A program made the position numbers and the translations under genes. The notes beneath the pieces were generated by a model. It saw only the letters and a list, made by a program, of their open reading frames with translations, ran no database searches and was not told where the DNA came from. Source: Cupriavidus alkaliphilus (GTDB taxonomy: Bacteria > Pseudomonadota > Gammaproteobacteria > Burkholderiales > Burkholderiaceae). From it: DNA of 64,000 bases. This document shows positions 25,640 through 33,935 of this stretch, piece by piece (position 1 is the stretch's first letter; the number at the start of each line of letters is the position of its first letter). The DNA is taken from NCBI RefSeq assembly GCF_900094595.1, contig NZ_FMAD01000010.1, forward strand, positions 1 to 64,000. Reading direction: 5' to 3'.

Positions 25640-26701
25640 TCAGGCGGCGTCGCGGTACTGGCCGGGCCAGCTGCGGGGTTTCTTGTCGGCCACGCGCTGG
25701 GCGATGGCGGCGATATGCTCGGGCGTGGTGCCGCAGCAGCCGCCCACCAGGTTCACCAGCCCGGAGGCGGCGAACTCTTCCACCAGCGCCGACGTGACCT
25801 CGGGGGTTTCATCGAAGCCCGTGTCGCTCATCGGGTTCGGCAAACCCGCGTTCGGATAGCACGACACCGCGGCGTCGCAGATCTTGGCCAGCTCGGCGAT
25901 ATACGGACGCATCAGCGTGGCGCCCAGCGCGCAGTTCAGGCCGAAGGTAACCGGGCGCGCATGGCGCAGGCTGTTCCAGAATGCCTCGACGGTCTGGCCC
26001 GACAGGATCCGGCCCGAGGCATCGGTCACGGTGCCCGAGATCATCACCGGCACGCGCTCGCCGGTGTCCTCGAACAGCTGGTCGATGGCGAACAGCGCGG
26101 CCTTGGCGTTGAGCGTGTCGAAGATGGTCTCGACCAGGAACACGTCGGCGCCGCCTTCGAGCAAGGCCTTGCCCTGTTCGTAGTACGACTCGCGCAGCTC
26201 TTCGAAGGTGACGTTGCGCGCGCCGGGGTCGTTCACGTCGGGCGAGATGCTGGCGGTCTTGGGCGTGGGGCCGAAGGCGCCGGCGACGAAGCGCGGCTTG
26301 TCGGGCGTGCTGTACTTGTCGCAGGCGGCACGCGCCAGGCGCGCGGCCTCGACGTTCATCTCGTACGCCAGCCCGGCCATCTTGTAGTCTTCCTGCGCCA
26401 CGCGGGTGGCGCCGAAGGTATTGGTCTCGATCAGGTCGGCGCCCGCGGCCAGGTATTGCTCGTGGATCTCGCTGATGACCTGCGGGCGCGTCAGCAGCAG
26501 CAGTTCGTTATTGCCCTTCACGTCCACCTTGTGCTCGGCGAAGCGCGTGCCGCGATAGTCGGCCTCGCTCAGCTTGTAGCGCTGGATCATGGTGCCCATG
26601 GCGCCATCCAGGATCAGGATGCGTTCTTGCAGCAGCCGGGGCAACTCGGCAGCCCGGGTGTAGGGGCGCGGTGCGGCCGCGCGGGATTCAGGGGCACTCA
26701 T
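25640..26701 (-). CDS. metH: Methionine synthase, homocysteine-binding part of a split MetH
   Basis: 353 residues from ATG at 26701. LLQERILILDGAMGTMIQRYKL and HKVDVKGNNELLLLTRPQVI are the N-terminal MetH barrel. The zinc-binding cysteines are in FGLNCALGA and LVGGCCGTTPEHI. It ends after the barrel with no pterin domain. It is co-transcribed with the larger subunit gene 18 bp downstream. This arrangement is also known in Ralstonia (from memory). A free-standing Hcy methyltransferase could in principle use another donor, but the adjacency argues for a two-subunit enzyme. Confidence 0.93.
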   Translation of the reverse strand: MSAPESRAAAPRPYTRAAELPRLLQERILILDGAMGTMIQRYKLSEADYRGTRFAEHKVDVKGNNELLLLTRPQVISEIHEQYLAAGADLIETNTFGATRVAQEDYKMAGLAYEMNVEAARLARAACDKYSTPDKPRFVAGAFGPTPKTASISPDVNDPGARNVTFEELRESYYEQGKALLEGGADVFLVETIFDTLNAKAALFAIDQLFEDTGERVPVMISGTVTDASGRILSGQTVEAFWNSLRHARPVTFGLNCALGATLMRPYIAELAKICDAAVSCYPNAGLPNPMSDTGFDETPEVTSALVEEFAASGLVNLVGGCCGTTPEHIAAIAQRVADKKPRSWPGQYRDAA

Positions 26702-26780
26702 GGCGGGGACTCTGGAAAGGCGGGGCCGGCGGAGCTTCGACGGTAGGCCGCGGTGGCCGATGGCGGCCAAAGAGGTGCGA

Positions 26781-26792
26781 TTTTATCAGGTG
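26781..26792 (-). promoter_or_regulatory. Promoter-like element upstream of metH
   Basis: Minus-strand CACCTGATAAAA with a TAAAAT-like -10, 80 bp before the metH start. The identical 12-mer lies upstream of argS (17654-17665). No convincing -35 was found. Confidence 0.35.
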
Positions 26793-26899
26793 TATCAAGG
26801 CCTTGCGGGCGCCGTCGGTTGCCTGCCGGACGCTCCGGCGCCTACACTGAGAGACGTAAACATCACCGTCAGGCGGCCCGCGCCGCGCCTCTTCCGACC

Positions 26900-27292
26900 A
26901 TGCAACACCTGTCCCCGACCGACGCCCACGCCTTGCTGGCGCAATCGCCCGAGACGCTCTTCATCGACTGCCGCAGCGAGATGGAATACCTGTTCGTCGG
27001 CCATCCCAAGGGCGCGCACAACGTGCCCTGGAACGACGGCCCCGACTGGGAGGTCAACCCGCATTTCGTGCAGATGGTGAAGAAGCTCGCCGGGCAGGCG
27101 TCGGCGCGGCCGGTGCTGCTGATCTGCCGCAGCGGCAACCGCTCGTCCGCCGCGGCACGTGCGCTCGAGGGCGCAGGTTTCTCCAACGTCCGCTTTGTGC
27201 TGCACGGCTTCGAGGGCGACCTCGACGCGGAACGCCACCGCAACACGCTCAACGGCTGGCGCCACGACGGGTTGCCGTGGGAGCAGTACTGA
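26900..27292 (+). CDS. Rhodanese-domain sulfurtransferase
   Basis: 130 residues from ATG at 26900. Single rhodanese domain: FIDCRSEMEYLFVGHPKGAHNVPW (CH2A-like) and active-site loop Cys76 in VLLICRSGNRSS, then AGFSNVRFVLHGFEGDLD. It transfers sulfane sulfur to thiophilic acceptors in the cytoplasm; the partner is unknown. It diverges from metH and ends at a shared bidirectional terminator. Confidence 0.9.
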   Translation: MQHLSPTDAHALLAQSPETLFIDCRSEMEYLFVGHPKGAHNVPWNDGPDWEVNPHFVQMVKKLAGQASARPVLLICRSGNRSSAAARALEGAGFSNVRFVLHGFEGDLDAERHRNTLNGWRHDGLPWEQY

Positions 27293-27315
27293 GCCATCGC
27301 ACTCGGCAAGAACGC

Positions 27316-27337
27316 AAAAGCCCGCCGAAGCGGGCTT
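27316..27337. terminator. Bidirectional terminator between rhodanese and DUF3567 genes
   Basis: AAGCCCGC (27318-27325), CGAA loop, GCGGGCTT (27330-27337). On the minus strand it is followed by TTGCG after TTTT, favouring termination of the DUF3567 gene; the plus-strand tail is weak. Confidence 0.65.
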
Positions 27338-27395
27338 GATCCTCGTTGCGAAACCGGGCGCGCGGCGGCTCGGGGCGCCCGCCCGGCGTGGCCGC

Positions 27396-27653
27396 TCAGT
27401 GCATTACCAGCGGGTGCGTCATCACGTTGTCGAACTTGCCGAGGAAGTCATCGACCTCCTCCACCGACGGCTCGCTTTCGATCAGCCGCTTCACATCCGC
27501 ACGGAAGCTCTCGGCAAGCTGGCCGCCGAGGAAAATCTCGCGCTTCAGGTTCTTGTCGACGATTTCGTAGCCGCCGAACTCAAGCGGGGCTTGCTCGACA
27601 TCCGCACCGAACTCGACGATGCAGTAGTTGTCGCTGTTGTAGATCATTTGCAT
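27396..27653 (-). CDS. DUF3567 family protein
   Basis: 85 residues from ATG at 27653. AGGAGGTG lies just upstream and overrides longer in-frame starts. MQMIYNSDNYCIVEFGADVE and GGYEIVDKNLKREIFLGGQLAESFR are the family signature. It is a small acidic cytoplasmic protein with no signal, membrane or catalytic motif. The family is restricted to Burkholderiales and has no known role; near-ubiquity there suggests a housekeeping or BTH_I0359-like accessory function. Confidence 0.85.
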   Translation of the reverse strand: MQMIYNSDNYCIVEFGADVEQAPLEFGGYEIVDKNLKREIFLGGQLAESFRADVKRLIESEPSVEEVDDFLGKFDNVMTHPLVMH

Positions 27654-27879
27654 GGCACACCTCCTGGGCGTCATGGATGGGCGGCTCGCCCTTGTGGTTC
27701 TTGCCTCAGTTGTTGCCATGAGGGGGCGCCGCGGCTTTACCTCCAAACTTGGGGTGACCGGCGGGAAATCAAGTTATTGGGTGCCTGTCACCACGTTGCC
27801 ACGATTTTCTGCCTTACATGAATTGGGCATCGGCCAATGCAACAAGTTTCTTGAGCCTGGAACATCAGTGTGTTGCTTG

Positions 27880-28722
27880 TCACGGAACGTCGCACTGGCC
27901 CCCACATGCGGCACTCCCCAGGAAGGCGTCCAGCGCGGCGTGGAAGCGTTCCGGCTGCTCCACGTGCACCAGGTGCGCCGCTTGCGGCACCACCTCGAGC
28001 CGCGACCCGGCGATCGCCGCGGCAATGCTCTGTGCCATTGCCACGGTGGCGCCCTGGTCCTGCTCGCCCGCTACTACCAGCGTAGGACAATGAATGCGGG
28101 AAAGCGCGCCCGCCAGGTCGAAAGCCATGATGGCCTCGGCCACACCCACGTATCCACGTACCGGAGTCGCCACCAACGTGTCGCGGATACGCAACACTTC
28201 GTCGGGATGTGACGCATGAAACGCCGGCGTCAGCCAGCGCCCGAGAGTGGCATCGGCGAGTCCAGCCATTCCGTGGGCCTCGGCCTGGCCGATGCGGTTG
28301 TGCCACATCGGGTGGGCCTCCATCGGCGTCTGGCTGTTGGTCGCCACCAGCGTCAGCGAGAGCAGCCGCTCGGGATGGCGCAGCCCCATGCTCTGCCCGA
28401 TCATCCCGCCGACCGAGATGCCGCAGAAGTGCGCCTGCGGGATCTGCAGCGCATCCATCACCGCGACCACGTCGTCGGCCAGACGCGTCATGGTGTAGGG
28501 GCCGAGCGGGGCATCGCTGGCGCCATGGCCGCGCAGGTCCGGGCGCACCACGCGGTAGCGGCCGGCCAGGTGCCTGGCGGTGAGGTCCCACAGGGTATGG
28601 TCGGCCGCCAGGGCATGGGCCAGGATCACCCAGGGCCCGTCGGCGCCATCCAGGCGCACGTGCAGGTCGGCGCCGTCGGCATGGATGCGGCGGGTTTCGG
28701 TGGGCGGCGTTGCAACGGTCAT
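27880..28722 (-). CDS. Alpha/beta-fold hydrolase (3-oxoadipate enol-lactonase-like)
   Basis: 280 residues. Oxyanion region ILAHALAADHTLWD, nucleophile Ser103 in FCGISVGGMIGQ, acid in LVVAGEQDQGATV and His in VPQAAHLVHVEQPE. The pattern is close to PcaD-type lactonases, yet the other protocatechuate genes are absent, so the substrate is open. The upstream DUF3108 gene lies 53 bp away on the same strand. 27654-27879, downstream, holds only the DUF3567 promoter region. Confidence 0.87.
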   Translation of the reverse strand: MTVATPPTETRRIHADGADLHVRLDGADGPWVILAHALAADHTLWDLTARHLAGRYRVVRPDLRGHGASDAPLGPYTMTRLADDVVAVMDALQIPQAHFCGISVGGMIGQSMGLRHPERLLSLTLVATNSQTPMEAHPMWHNRIGQAEAHGMAGLADATLGRWLTPAFHASHPDEVLRIRDTLVATPVRGYVGVAEAIMAFDLAGALSRIHCPTLVVAGEQDQGATVAMAQSIAAAIAGSRLEVVPQAAHLVHVEQPERFHAALDAFLGSAACGGQCDVP

Positions 28723-28775
28723 GGCTGGGACTCCTTTCGGTCAAAGCCTGCGTGGATCTGCGCGAACCCGCGGCG

Positions 28776-29876
28776 CTACGGTCCTTCCCTGCCGCGGTAC
28801 ACCAGGTCGATCTGGGTGCCGTCGGGCTCGGTCTGGCGCAACCGCACCGGCATCCAGCCGAGCGACTGCGCCAGCCAGACCTCGACGCGGCGCCGGTCGT
28901 TGGCGCGGCGCGGCAGCCGCACAAAGTGCTTGGCGCGCACCACGCCCTGGCCGGTGTCGACCTCGACCTCTCCAACATACTGCACTTGCATCGGTTCCAC
29001 ATCCCGGGTGTCGGCCACCTGGAACGATTCCGTCACTCCGGGCGTGACGTAGCGCTGGGGATTGCCGCGCACCAGCCCCACCAGTTGCAGGAAGACGCTG
29101 AAGCGGTCCTGGGCGCCGGGCGGGAACGGCGCCTGCGCGCCCGAGGCAAAGGCCACCGTGCCGGCCGCGGTGTCGATGCGCGAGGCCTCGACCTTGTTGC
29201 GACGGCGCTCTTCGTAGCGTTCTGGCAACAGCCCCTGCTCGGCCAGCGCGCCGCTGCTCTGGAAGGCAAAGCGGAACCACAGCACGCGGGTCTCGACCGC
29301 GAGCCGGTAGCGGCTGCCGTCCTGCTCCCAGCGGATCAGTCCGTCCGGGTTCTGCACGCCGTTGACGAAGCTGGCGTAATGCATGGTCGCCGAAGGGGGC
29401 GCGCTGTAGCGCACGCCGTTGACGCCGCCCTGCGGCCCGCCGGAGGGGGCCGGCGCGGCCGCGGGCGCGGCCGCGCTGCCTTCGCCGCCGCTGCCGGCAG
29501 CCATCTCGGTAGCGCCCTGCGGGCTGGTGGCAAGCGGCGGCGCCGGCTCGGGGGCGGGAGCGGGCACTTCCGGTTCAGGTTGCGGCGCCGCGGGCTTGGG
29601 CTGCGGGCGCGGTGCGCGCGCGATCGGCCGCGGCTTGGGTGGCGCCGGCGGCGCCGGCGGCGGCAACAGCACGGCTTCCAGGGTGGGGGTGTTGCTGACA
29701 TCGACCGGGATCAGCGGACCGGGCATGCGCACCAGGCCCACCACCGCCAGCAGGTGGACCAGCAGCACCAGCGCAATCACAACGATCCAGCGGCGCCGGC
29801 GCCAGACGCGGGGATCCGCGCCGGGGCGGGCGGGGGGATCAGGCTTGGCCGGTTTGCCCGGCCGGGGGGGCGGCAC
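28776..29876 (-). CDS. DUF3108 protein with TonB-like membrane anchor and proline-rich linker
   Basis: About 366 residues from a GTG at 29876; the start is uncertain, and an ATG at 29954 is also in frame and would overlap the IclR gene more deeply. One transmembrane helix (RRRRWIVVIALVLLVHLLAVVG). A long Pro/Ala/Lys-Pro linker then follows (PPAPPAPPKPRPIARAPRPQ region). The C-terminal globular DUF3108 domain runs from about residue 165 (GVRYSAPPSATMHYASFV) to QIDLVYRGREGP. This resembles an inner-membrane protein reaching across the periplasm. The biological role is unknown. Confidence 0.75.
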   Translation of the reverse strand: MPPPRPGKPAKPDPPARPGADPRVWRRRRWIVVIALVLLVHLLAVVGLVRMPGPLIPVDVSNTPTLEAVLLPPPAPPAPPKPRPIARAPRPQPKPAAPQPEPEVPAPAPEPAPPLATSPQGATEMAAGSGGEGSAAAPAAAPAPSGGPQGGVNGVRYSAPPSATMHYASFVNGVQNPDGLIRWEQDGSRYRLAVETRVLWFRFAFQSSGALAEQGLLPERYEERRRNKVEASRIDTAAGTVAFASGAQAPFPPGAQDRFSVFLQLVGLVRGNPQRYVTPGVTESFQVADTRDVEPMQVQYVGEVEVDTGQGVVRAKHFVRLPRRANDRRRVEVWLAQSLGWMPVRLRQTEPDGTQIDLVYRGREGP

Positions 29877-30672
29877 CAAGGTAGCCGAGTTCCGATGAGA
29901 GCTGTTGGGCGATGGCGCGCACGCGGCGATCCATCGTACCGCCCCATTCTGCATCGAATATGCTTTGCGCGCCCAGCACGATCAGTCCCATGGCGAGATG
30001 GCCGTTGGCGTCGAACACCGGCATTGAGAACGCATTGATGCCCGGCAGCACCCCGCCGAGCGTGCGCGCGGCGCCGTGTGCGCGTACCTCTGCGCAGATC
30101 GCGTCGTAGTCGGCCAGCGTGTGCGGCATGTCCGGCACGCCGTCGTGGCCGCGCGCGCCCAGCTCGCGCTCGATCAGCGGCAGCGTCTGCCTGCGCGGCA
30201 GGTAGGCGCCGTAGAGCCGGCCAGTGGCGGAGTTGAGCATCGGCATCACGTCGCCCAGGCGCAGGCTGACGGTGACCGGATGGCTGGACTCCTCCCAGTG
30301 CACCACCGTGGGACCGTGGTTGCCCCACACGGCGATGCCGGCGGTCAGGTCGAGCTCGTCGCGCAGCTGCGACAGGATCGGGCGCGCCTTCTTGACCGGG
30401 TCGAGGCGGTTCAGCCCGGCCAGCCCCAGCTGCAGCGCGAACGGCCCCAGGTCATAGCGCCCGCTCACGGGGTCCTGCGCCACCGCGCCCAGCCGCATGA
30501 AGCTGACCAGGTAGCGGTGGGCCTTGGCCGGGTTCATGTCGGCGGCGGCGGCCAGGTCGCGCAGCATCATCGCGCGCGGCGATGCCGCCAGCGCCTGCAG
30601 CAGCCTGAAGCCCACCTCGATGGACTGGATGCCGGAACGCAGCTTGGCGTCTTCTTCTTCGATCTCTGACAT
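29839..30672 (-). CDS. IclR-family transcriptional regulator
   Basis: 277 residues. N-terminal winged HTH: QSIEVGFRLLQALAASPRAM and LRDLAAAADMNPAKAHRYLVSFMRLGAV. C-terminal IclR ligand domain with LGDVMPMLNSATGRLYGAYLP and GINAFSMPVFDANGHLAMGL. These proteins bind small organic acids. It is divergent from a Bug solute-binding protein and a fumarylacetoacetase-type enzyme, which it probably controls through the inverted repeat at 30720-30750. Confidence 0.93.
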   Translation of the reverse strand: MSEIEEEDAKLRSGIQSIEVGFRLLQALAASPRAMMLRDLAAAADMNPAKAHRYLVSFMRLGAVAQDPVSGRYDLGPFALQLGLAGLNRLDPVKKARPILSQLRDELDLTAGIAVWGNHGPTVVHWEESSHPVTVSLRLGDVMPMLNSATGRLYGAYLPRRQTLPLIERELGARGHDGVPDMPHTLADYDAICAEVRAHGAARTLGGVLPGINAFSMPVFDANGHLAMGLIVLGAQSIFDAEWGGTMDRRVRAIAQQLSSELGYLGAAPPAGQTGQA

Positions 30673-30719
30673 GCGGGTGGCAGGGGTGTGCTTGCTGGCT
30701 GGGGGAGGGAAAAATCCTA

Positions 30720-30750
30720 GGTAAATTTACTATAGCGAAATCGATTTACC
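30720..30750. promoter_or_regulatory. Putative IclR operator
   Basis: GGTAAAT (30720-30726) and ATTTACC (30744-30750) flank a 17-bp centre in the intergenic space between the IclR gene and the divergent Bug gene. The left half also contains the perfect 10-bp palindrome GTAAATTTAC. The AT-rich patch stands out from the GC-rich surroundings. Confidence 0.5.
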
Positions 30751-30850
30751 AATTTTTAAGCGCTCGGTAGACTTTCTTCGCTACAGACCTGGCCGGCGGG
30801 CGCACGTGCGGCCCGCCACACCGGGCCCCGTTTTACCATGGAGACCACCG

Positions 30851-31849
30851 ATGCGCCCCCCTGGCTACTTCCGCCCCGTTCTTGCCGCCCTGACCGCCGC
30901 GCCCCTGCTCGCCCTGCTGTGCACCGCCAGCGCCCCTGCGCGCGCCGACAACTGGCCGTCGCAGCCGATCCGCTGGGTGGTGCCCTACCCCGCCGGCGGC
31001 GGCACCGATGTGGTGGCGCGCACCGTGGCCCAGGCGATCACGCCGGCGCTGGGCAAGCAGGTGGTGATCGACAACCGGCCGGGCGCCGCCACCATCGTCG
31101 GCGCCGACGCCGTGGCGCATGCCAAGCCCGACGGCTACACCGTCCTGACCGCCGATACCGCCACGCTGGCCGCCAATCCGTCGCTGTACAAGAAGCTGCC
31201 GTACAACGCCGACAAGGATTTCGTCTATGTCGGCCAGCTGGCGCGCTTTCCGCTGGTGCTGGTGGCCAACCCGAATTTCCCCGCGCGCACGCTCAAGGAA
31301 GCGATCGACTACGCGCAGAAGCATCCGGGCAAGGTCAACTTTGCCTCGCCGGGCGCGGGCAGCCCGCACCATCTGGCGATGGAGCTGTTCATGGACCAGA
31401 CCCGGGTCAAAATGACGCACGTGCCCTACAAGGGCGCCGCACCGGCGGTGCAGGACCTGCTGGCAGGGCAGGTCGACCTGATGTTCCTGGACCTGGCCTC
31501 GGGCCAGCAGAACGTACAGGCCGGCAAGCTGCGCGCGCTGGGTGTGGCCACCCCCAAGCGCCTCACCGTGCTGCCCGGTGTACCCACCGTCGCCGAAGGC
31601 GGCGTGGCCGGCTTCGAGGCCTACGCCTGGCAAGGCATGGTGGCGCCGGCCGGTACGCCCAAGGCCGTGGTCGCGCGGCTGAATGCCGAGCTGGTCAAGG
31701 CGCTGAAGACGCCCGAGGTGCAGAAGAAGCTGGAAGGCGTGGGCGTCGAAGCGGTGTCGAGCACGCCCGAGGAATTCGCCAGCTACGCGCGCGCCGAGGC
31801 CGAGCGCTGGGGCAAGCTGATCAAGGCCAAGGGCATCACGGTCGACTGA
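30851..31849 (+). CDS. Bug/TctC-family periplasmic solute-binding protein
   Basis: 332 residues from ATG at 30851. The signal peptide ends at about Ala32 (SAPARA). QPIRWVVPYPAGGGTDVVAR is the Bug family signature, followed by VVIDNRPGAATIVGADAVA and YKGAAPAVQDLLAGQVDLMF. It binds a carboxylated ligand in the periplasm. No TctA/TctB membrane genes are adjacent, as is common for the many orphan Bug proteins of Burkholderiales. It may feed the IclR control of the next gene. Confidence 0.92.
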   Translation: MRPPGYFRPVLAALTAAPLLALLCTASAPARADNWPSQPIRWVVPYPAGGGTDVVARTVAQAITPALGKQVVIDNRPGAATIVGADAVAHAKPDGYTVLTADTATLAANPSLYKKLPYNADKDFVYVGQLARFPLVLVANPNFPARTLKEAIDYAQKHPGKVNFASPGAGSPHHLAMELFMDQTRVKMTHVPYKGAAPAVQDLLAGQVDLMFLDLASGQQNVQAGKLRALGVATPKRLTVLPGVPTVAEGGVAGFEAYAWQGMVAPAGTPKAVVARLNAELVKALKTPEVQKKLEGVGVEAVSSTPEEFASYARAEAERWGKLIKAKGITVD

Positions 31850-31924
31850 GCGGCGCGCGCGCCGCGTTAGACTAGCGCCCATTGCGCCTGCCCCGGCAGG
31901 CGCCCCCGATCCCTACCGTATCCC

Positions 31925-32905
31925 ATGAAACTCGCAACCCTGAAGGACGGTTCGCGCGACGGCCAGCTGGTGGTCGTGTCGCGCGACCTGAAGACCGCGC
32001 ACTTCGCCACCGACATCGCCGGCAAGCTGCAGACCGTGCTCGACGACTGGCAGTTCTACGCGCCGCAGCTGCAGGACCTGTACGACGCGCTCAACGGCGG
32101 CCGCGCCCGGCATCCGTTTGCGTTCGCGCCAAAGGACTGCATGGCGCCGCTGCCACGCGCCTACCAGTGGGCCGACGGCTCGGCCTACGTCAACCATGTC
32201 GAGCTGGTGCGCAAGGCGCGCGGCGCCGAGATGCCGCCCGAATTCTGGACCGACCCGCTGATGTACCAGGGCGGCTCCGACGATTTCCTGGGCCCGCATG
32301 ACGATATCGTCTGCGCCAGCGAGGCCTTCGGCATCGACTTCGAGGCCGAGGTGGCGGTGATCACCGGCGACGTGAAGATGGGCGCCACCCCGGAGCAGGC
32401 CGGCGATGCCATCCGGCTGGTGATGCTGGCCAACGATGTCTCGCTGCGCAACCTGATCCCGGCCGAACTGGGCAAGGGCTTCGGCTTCTTCCAGAGCAAG
32501 CCGGCGACGGCGTTCTCGCCGGTGGCTGTGACCCCGGACGAACTGGGCGACGCGTGGCGCGAGCGCAAGGTACACCTGCCGATGACCGTGCACTGGAACA
32601 GCAAGAAGGTGGGCCAGCCCGACTGCGGCACCGACATGGTGTTCGACTTTGGCCAGCTGATCGCGCATATCTGCAAGACCCGCAACGTGCGCGCCGGCAG
32701 CATCGTCGGCTCGGGCACGATCTCCAACGTCGACCGCAAGAAGGGCTACTGCTGCATCGCCGAGAAACGCATGCTCGAGACCATCGACGAAGGCAAGCCG
32801 GCGACCGAGTTCATGAAGTTCGGCGACGCGGTCAAGATCGAGATGTTCGACGCGCAGGGCCATTCGGTGTTCGGCGCGATCGACCAGCTGGTGGCGGCGG
32901 CCTGA
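31925..32905 (+). CDS. Fumarylacetoacetate hydrolase family protein
   Basis: 326 residues. Metal-binding acids are in FGIDFEAEVAVITGD, with LVMLANDVSLRNLIP and FGFFQSKPATAFSP (substrate lid). GTDMVFDFGQLIAHICKTRN and GSIVGSGTISNVD complete the FAH fold. The length and N-terminal domain match the full-size fumarylacetoacetase-like enzymes that cleave or hydrate beta-diketo acids from aromatic breakdown. It lies 75 bp after the Bug gene, so it probably shares its promoter and IclR control. Confidence 0.88.
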   Translation: MKLATLKDGSRDGQLVVVSRDLKTAHFATDIAGKLQTVLDDWQFYAPQLQDLYDALNGGRARHPFAFAPKDCMAPLPRAYQWADGSAYVNHVELVRKARGAEMPPEFWTDPLMYQGGSDDFLGPHDDIVCASEAFGIDFEAEVAVITGDVKMGATPEQAGDAIRLVMLANDVSLRNLIPAELGKGFGFFQSKPATAFSPVAVTPDELGDAWRERKVHLPMTVHWNSKKVGQPDCGTDMVFDFGQLIAHICKTRNVRAGSIVGSGTISNVDRKKGYCCIAEKRMLETIDEGKPATEFMKFGDAVKIEMFDAQGHSVFGAIDQLVAAA

Positions 32906-32947
32906 GGCACGGCGGGCGGGGGAGCGCAGCCGCGCGCCGGATTTGCA

Positions 32948-32978
32948 TATAATTAACCGACCGCTCGGTTGGTAAATT
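32948..32978 (+). promoter_or_regulatory. TetR-type operator over a TATAAT box
   Basis: Imperfect palindrome AATTAACCGACCGC / TCGGTTGGTAAATT (32951-32978), the ACCGACCG-type site of acyl-CoA-responsive TetR repressors. A perfect -10 TATAAT (32948-32953) runs into its left arm. It is 58 bp before the enoyl-CoA hydratase start. No TetR gene is in the window. Confidence 0.65.
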
Positions 32979-33035
32979 TGAATGCCGTCACCTTGCGTCC
33001 GGCGCCCGCGCCGGGCGCCCACTTCAAAGGCCCCC

Positions 33036-33869
33036 ATGACCACGCCCTCCGCTGACACCTCCACCCTGTCGCCGCGTTACGCGCGCTACCGCGCGCTGAC
33101 CCTGCGCCGCCACGGCCCGATCCTGGAAATCGTCATGGGCGCGGCCCAGTCGGCCAACCAGAAGCTGGCCACCGCGGACGCCAACATGCACCGCGAGCTG
33201 GCCGAAATCTGGCGCGACGTCTCCGCCGACCCCGAGGTGCGCGTCGCGCTGATCCGCGGCGAGGGCAAGGGCTTCTCCGCCGGCGGCGACCTCGCGCTGG
33301 TCGAGGACATGGCCAACGACTTCGACACCCGCACCCGCGTCTGGCACGAGGCGCGCGACCTGGTCTACAACGTCATCAACTGCGACAAGCCGGTGGTGTC
33401 GGCGATGCACGGACCGGCCGTCGGCGCCGGCCTGGTGGCGGGCCTGCTGGCCGATATCTCGATCGCGGCGAAGACCGCGCGCATCGTCGACGGCCATACC
33501 CGGCTGGGCGTGGCCGCCGGCGACCATGCCGCGATCGTGTGGCCGCTGCTGTGCGGAATGGCCAAGGCCAAGTACTATCTGATGCTGTGCGAGTCGGTCA
33601 GCGGCGAAGAGGCCGAGCGGATCGGCCTGGTCTCGCTGGCGGTGGATGAGGACGAACTGGTGGCGCGCGCGTTCGAGGTGGCCAACCGGCTGGCGGCGGG
33701 GTCGCAGAGTGCGATCCGCTGGACCAAGTACGCCCTCAACAACTGGCTGCGCATGGCCGGCCCCGCTTTCGATACCTCGCTGGCGCTCGAATTCATGGGT
33801 TTTGCCGGCCCCGACGTGCACGAAGGCATGGCGAGCCTGCGCGAAAAGCGGCCGCCTCGGTTCAGGTAA
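33036..33869 (+). CDS. Enoyl-CoA hydratase/isomerase (crotonase) family protein
   Basis: 277 residues from ATG at 33036. Oxyanion segment GEGKGFSAGGDLALVEDM and AMHGPAVGAGLVAGLLADISIA are the crotonase signature; HTRLGVAAGDHAAIVWPLLCG follows. One expected acid (the second catalytic Glu of classical hydratases) is in a variable place here (GVAAGDHA), so hydratase versus other crotonase activity is open. The TetR-type operator in front indicates induction by a CoA-linked compound. It precedes phaM by 66 bp but may be separate. Confidence 0.87.
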   Translation: MTTPSADTSTLSPRYARYRALTLRRHGPILEIVMGAAQSANQKLATADANMHRELAEIWRDVSADPEVRVALIRGEGKGFSAGGDLALVEDMANDFDTRTRVWHEARDLVYNVINCDKPVVSAMHGPAVGAGLVAGLLADISIAAKTARIVDGHTRLGVAAGDHAAIVWPLLCGMAKAKYYLMLCESVSGEEAERIGLVSLAVDEDELVARAFEVANRLAAGSQSAIRWTKYALNNWLRMAGPAFDTSLALEFMGFAGPDVHEGMASLREKRPPRFR

Positions 33870-33935
33870 CGACGACGCAGCCGCGCTCCCGGAGGTCCGG
33901 GCACCGGGGCTGCGCCGCACACGGAGCGCCCAACC

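Noticed and set aside
26702..26899. Cobalamin or SAM riboswitch before metH
   Set aside because: No B12-box-like or SAM-aptamer pattern could be read in the 198-bp gap.
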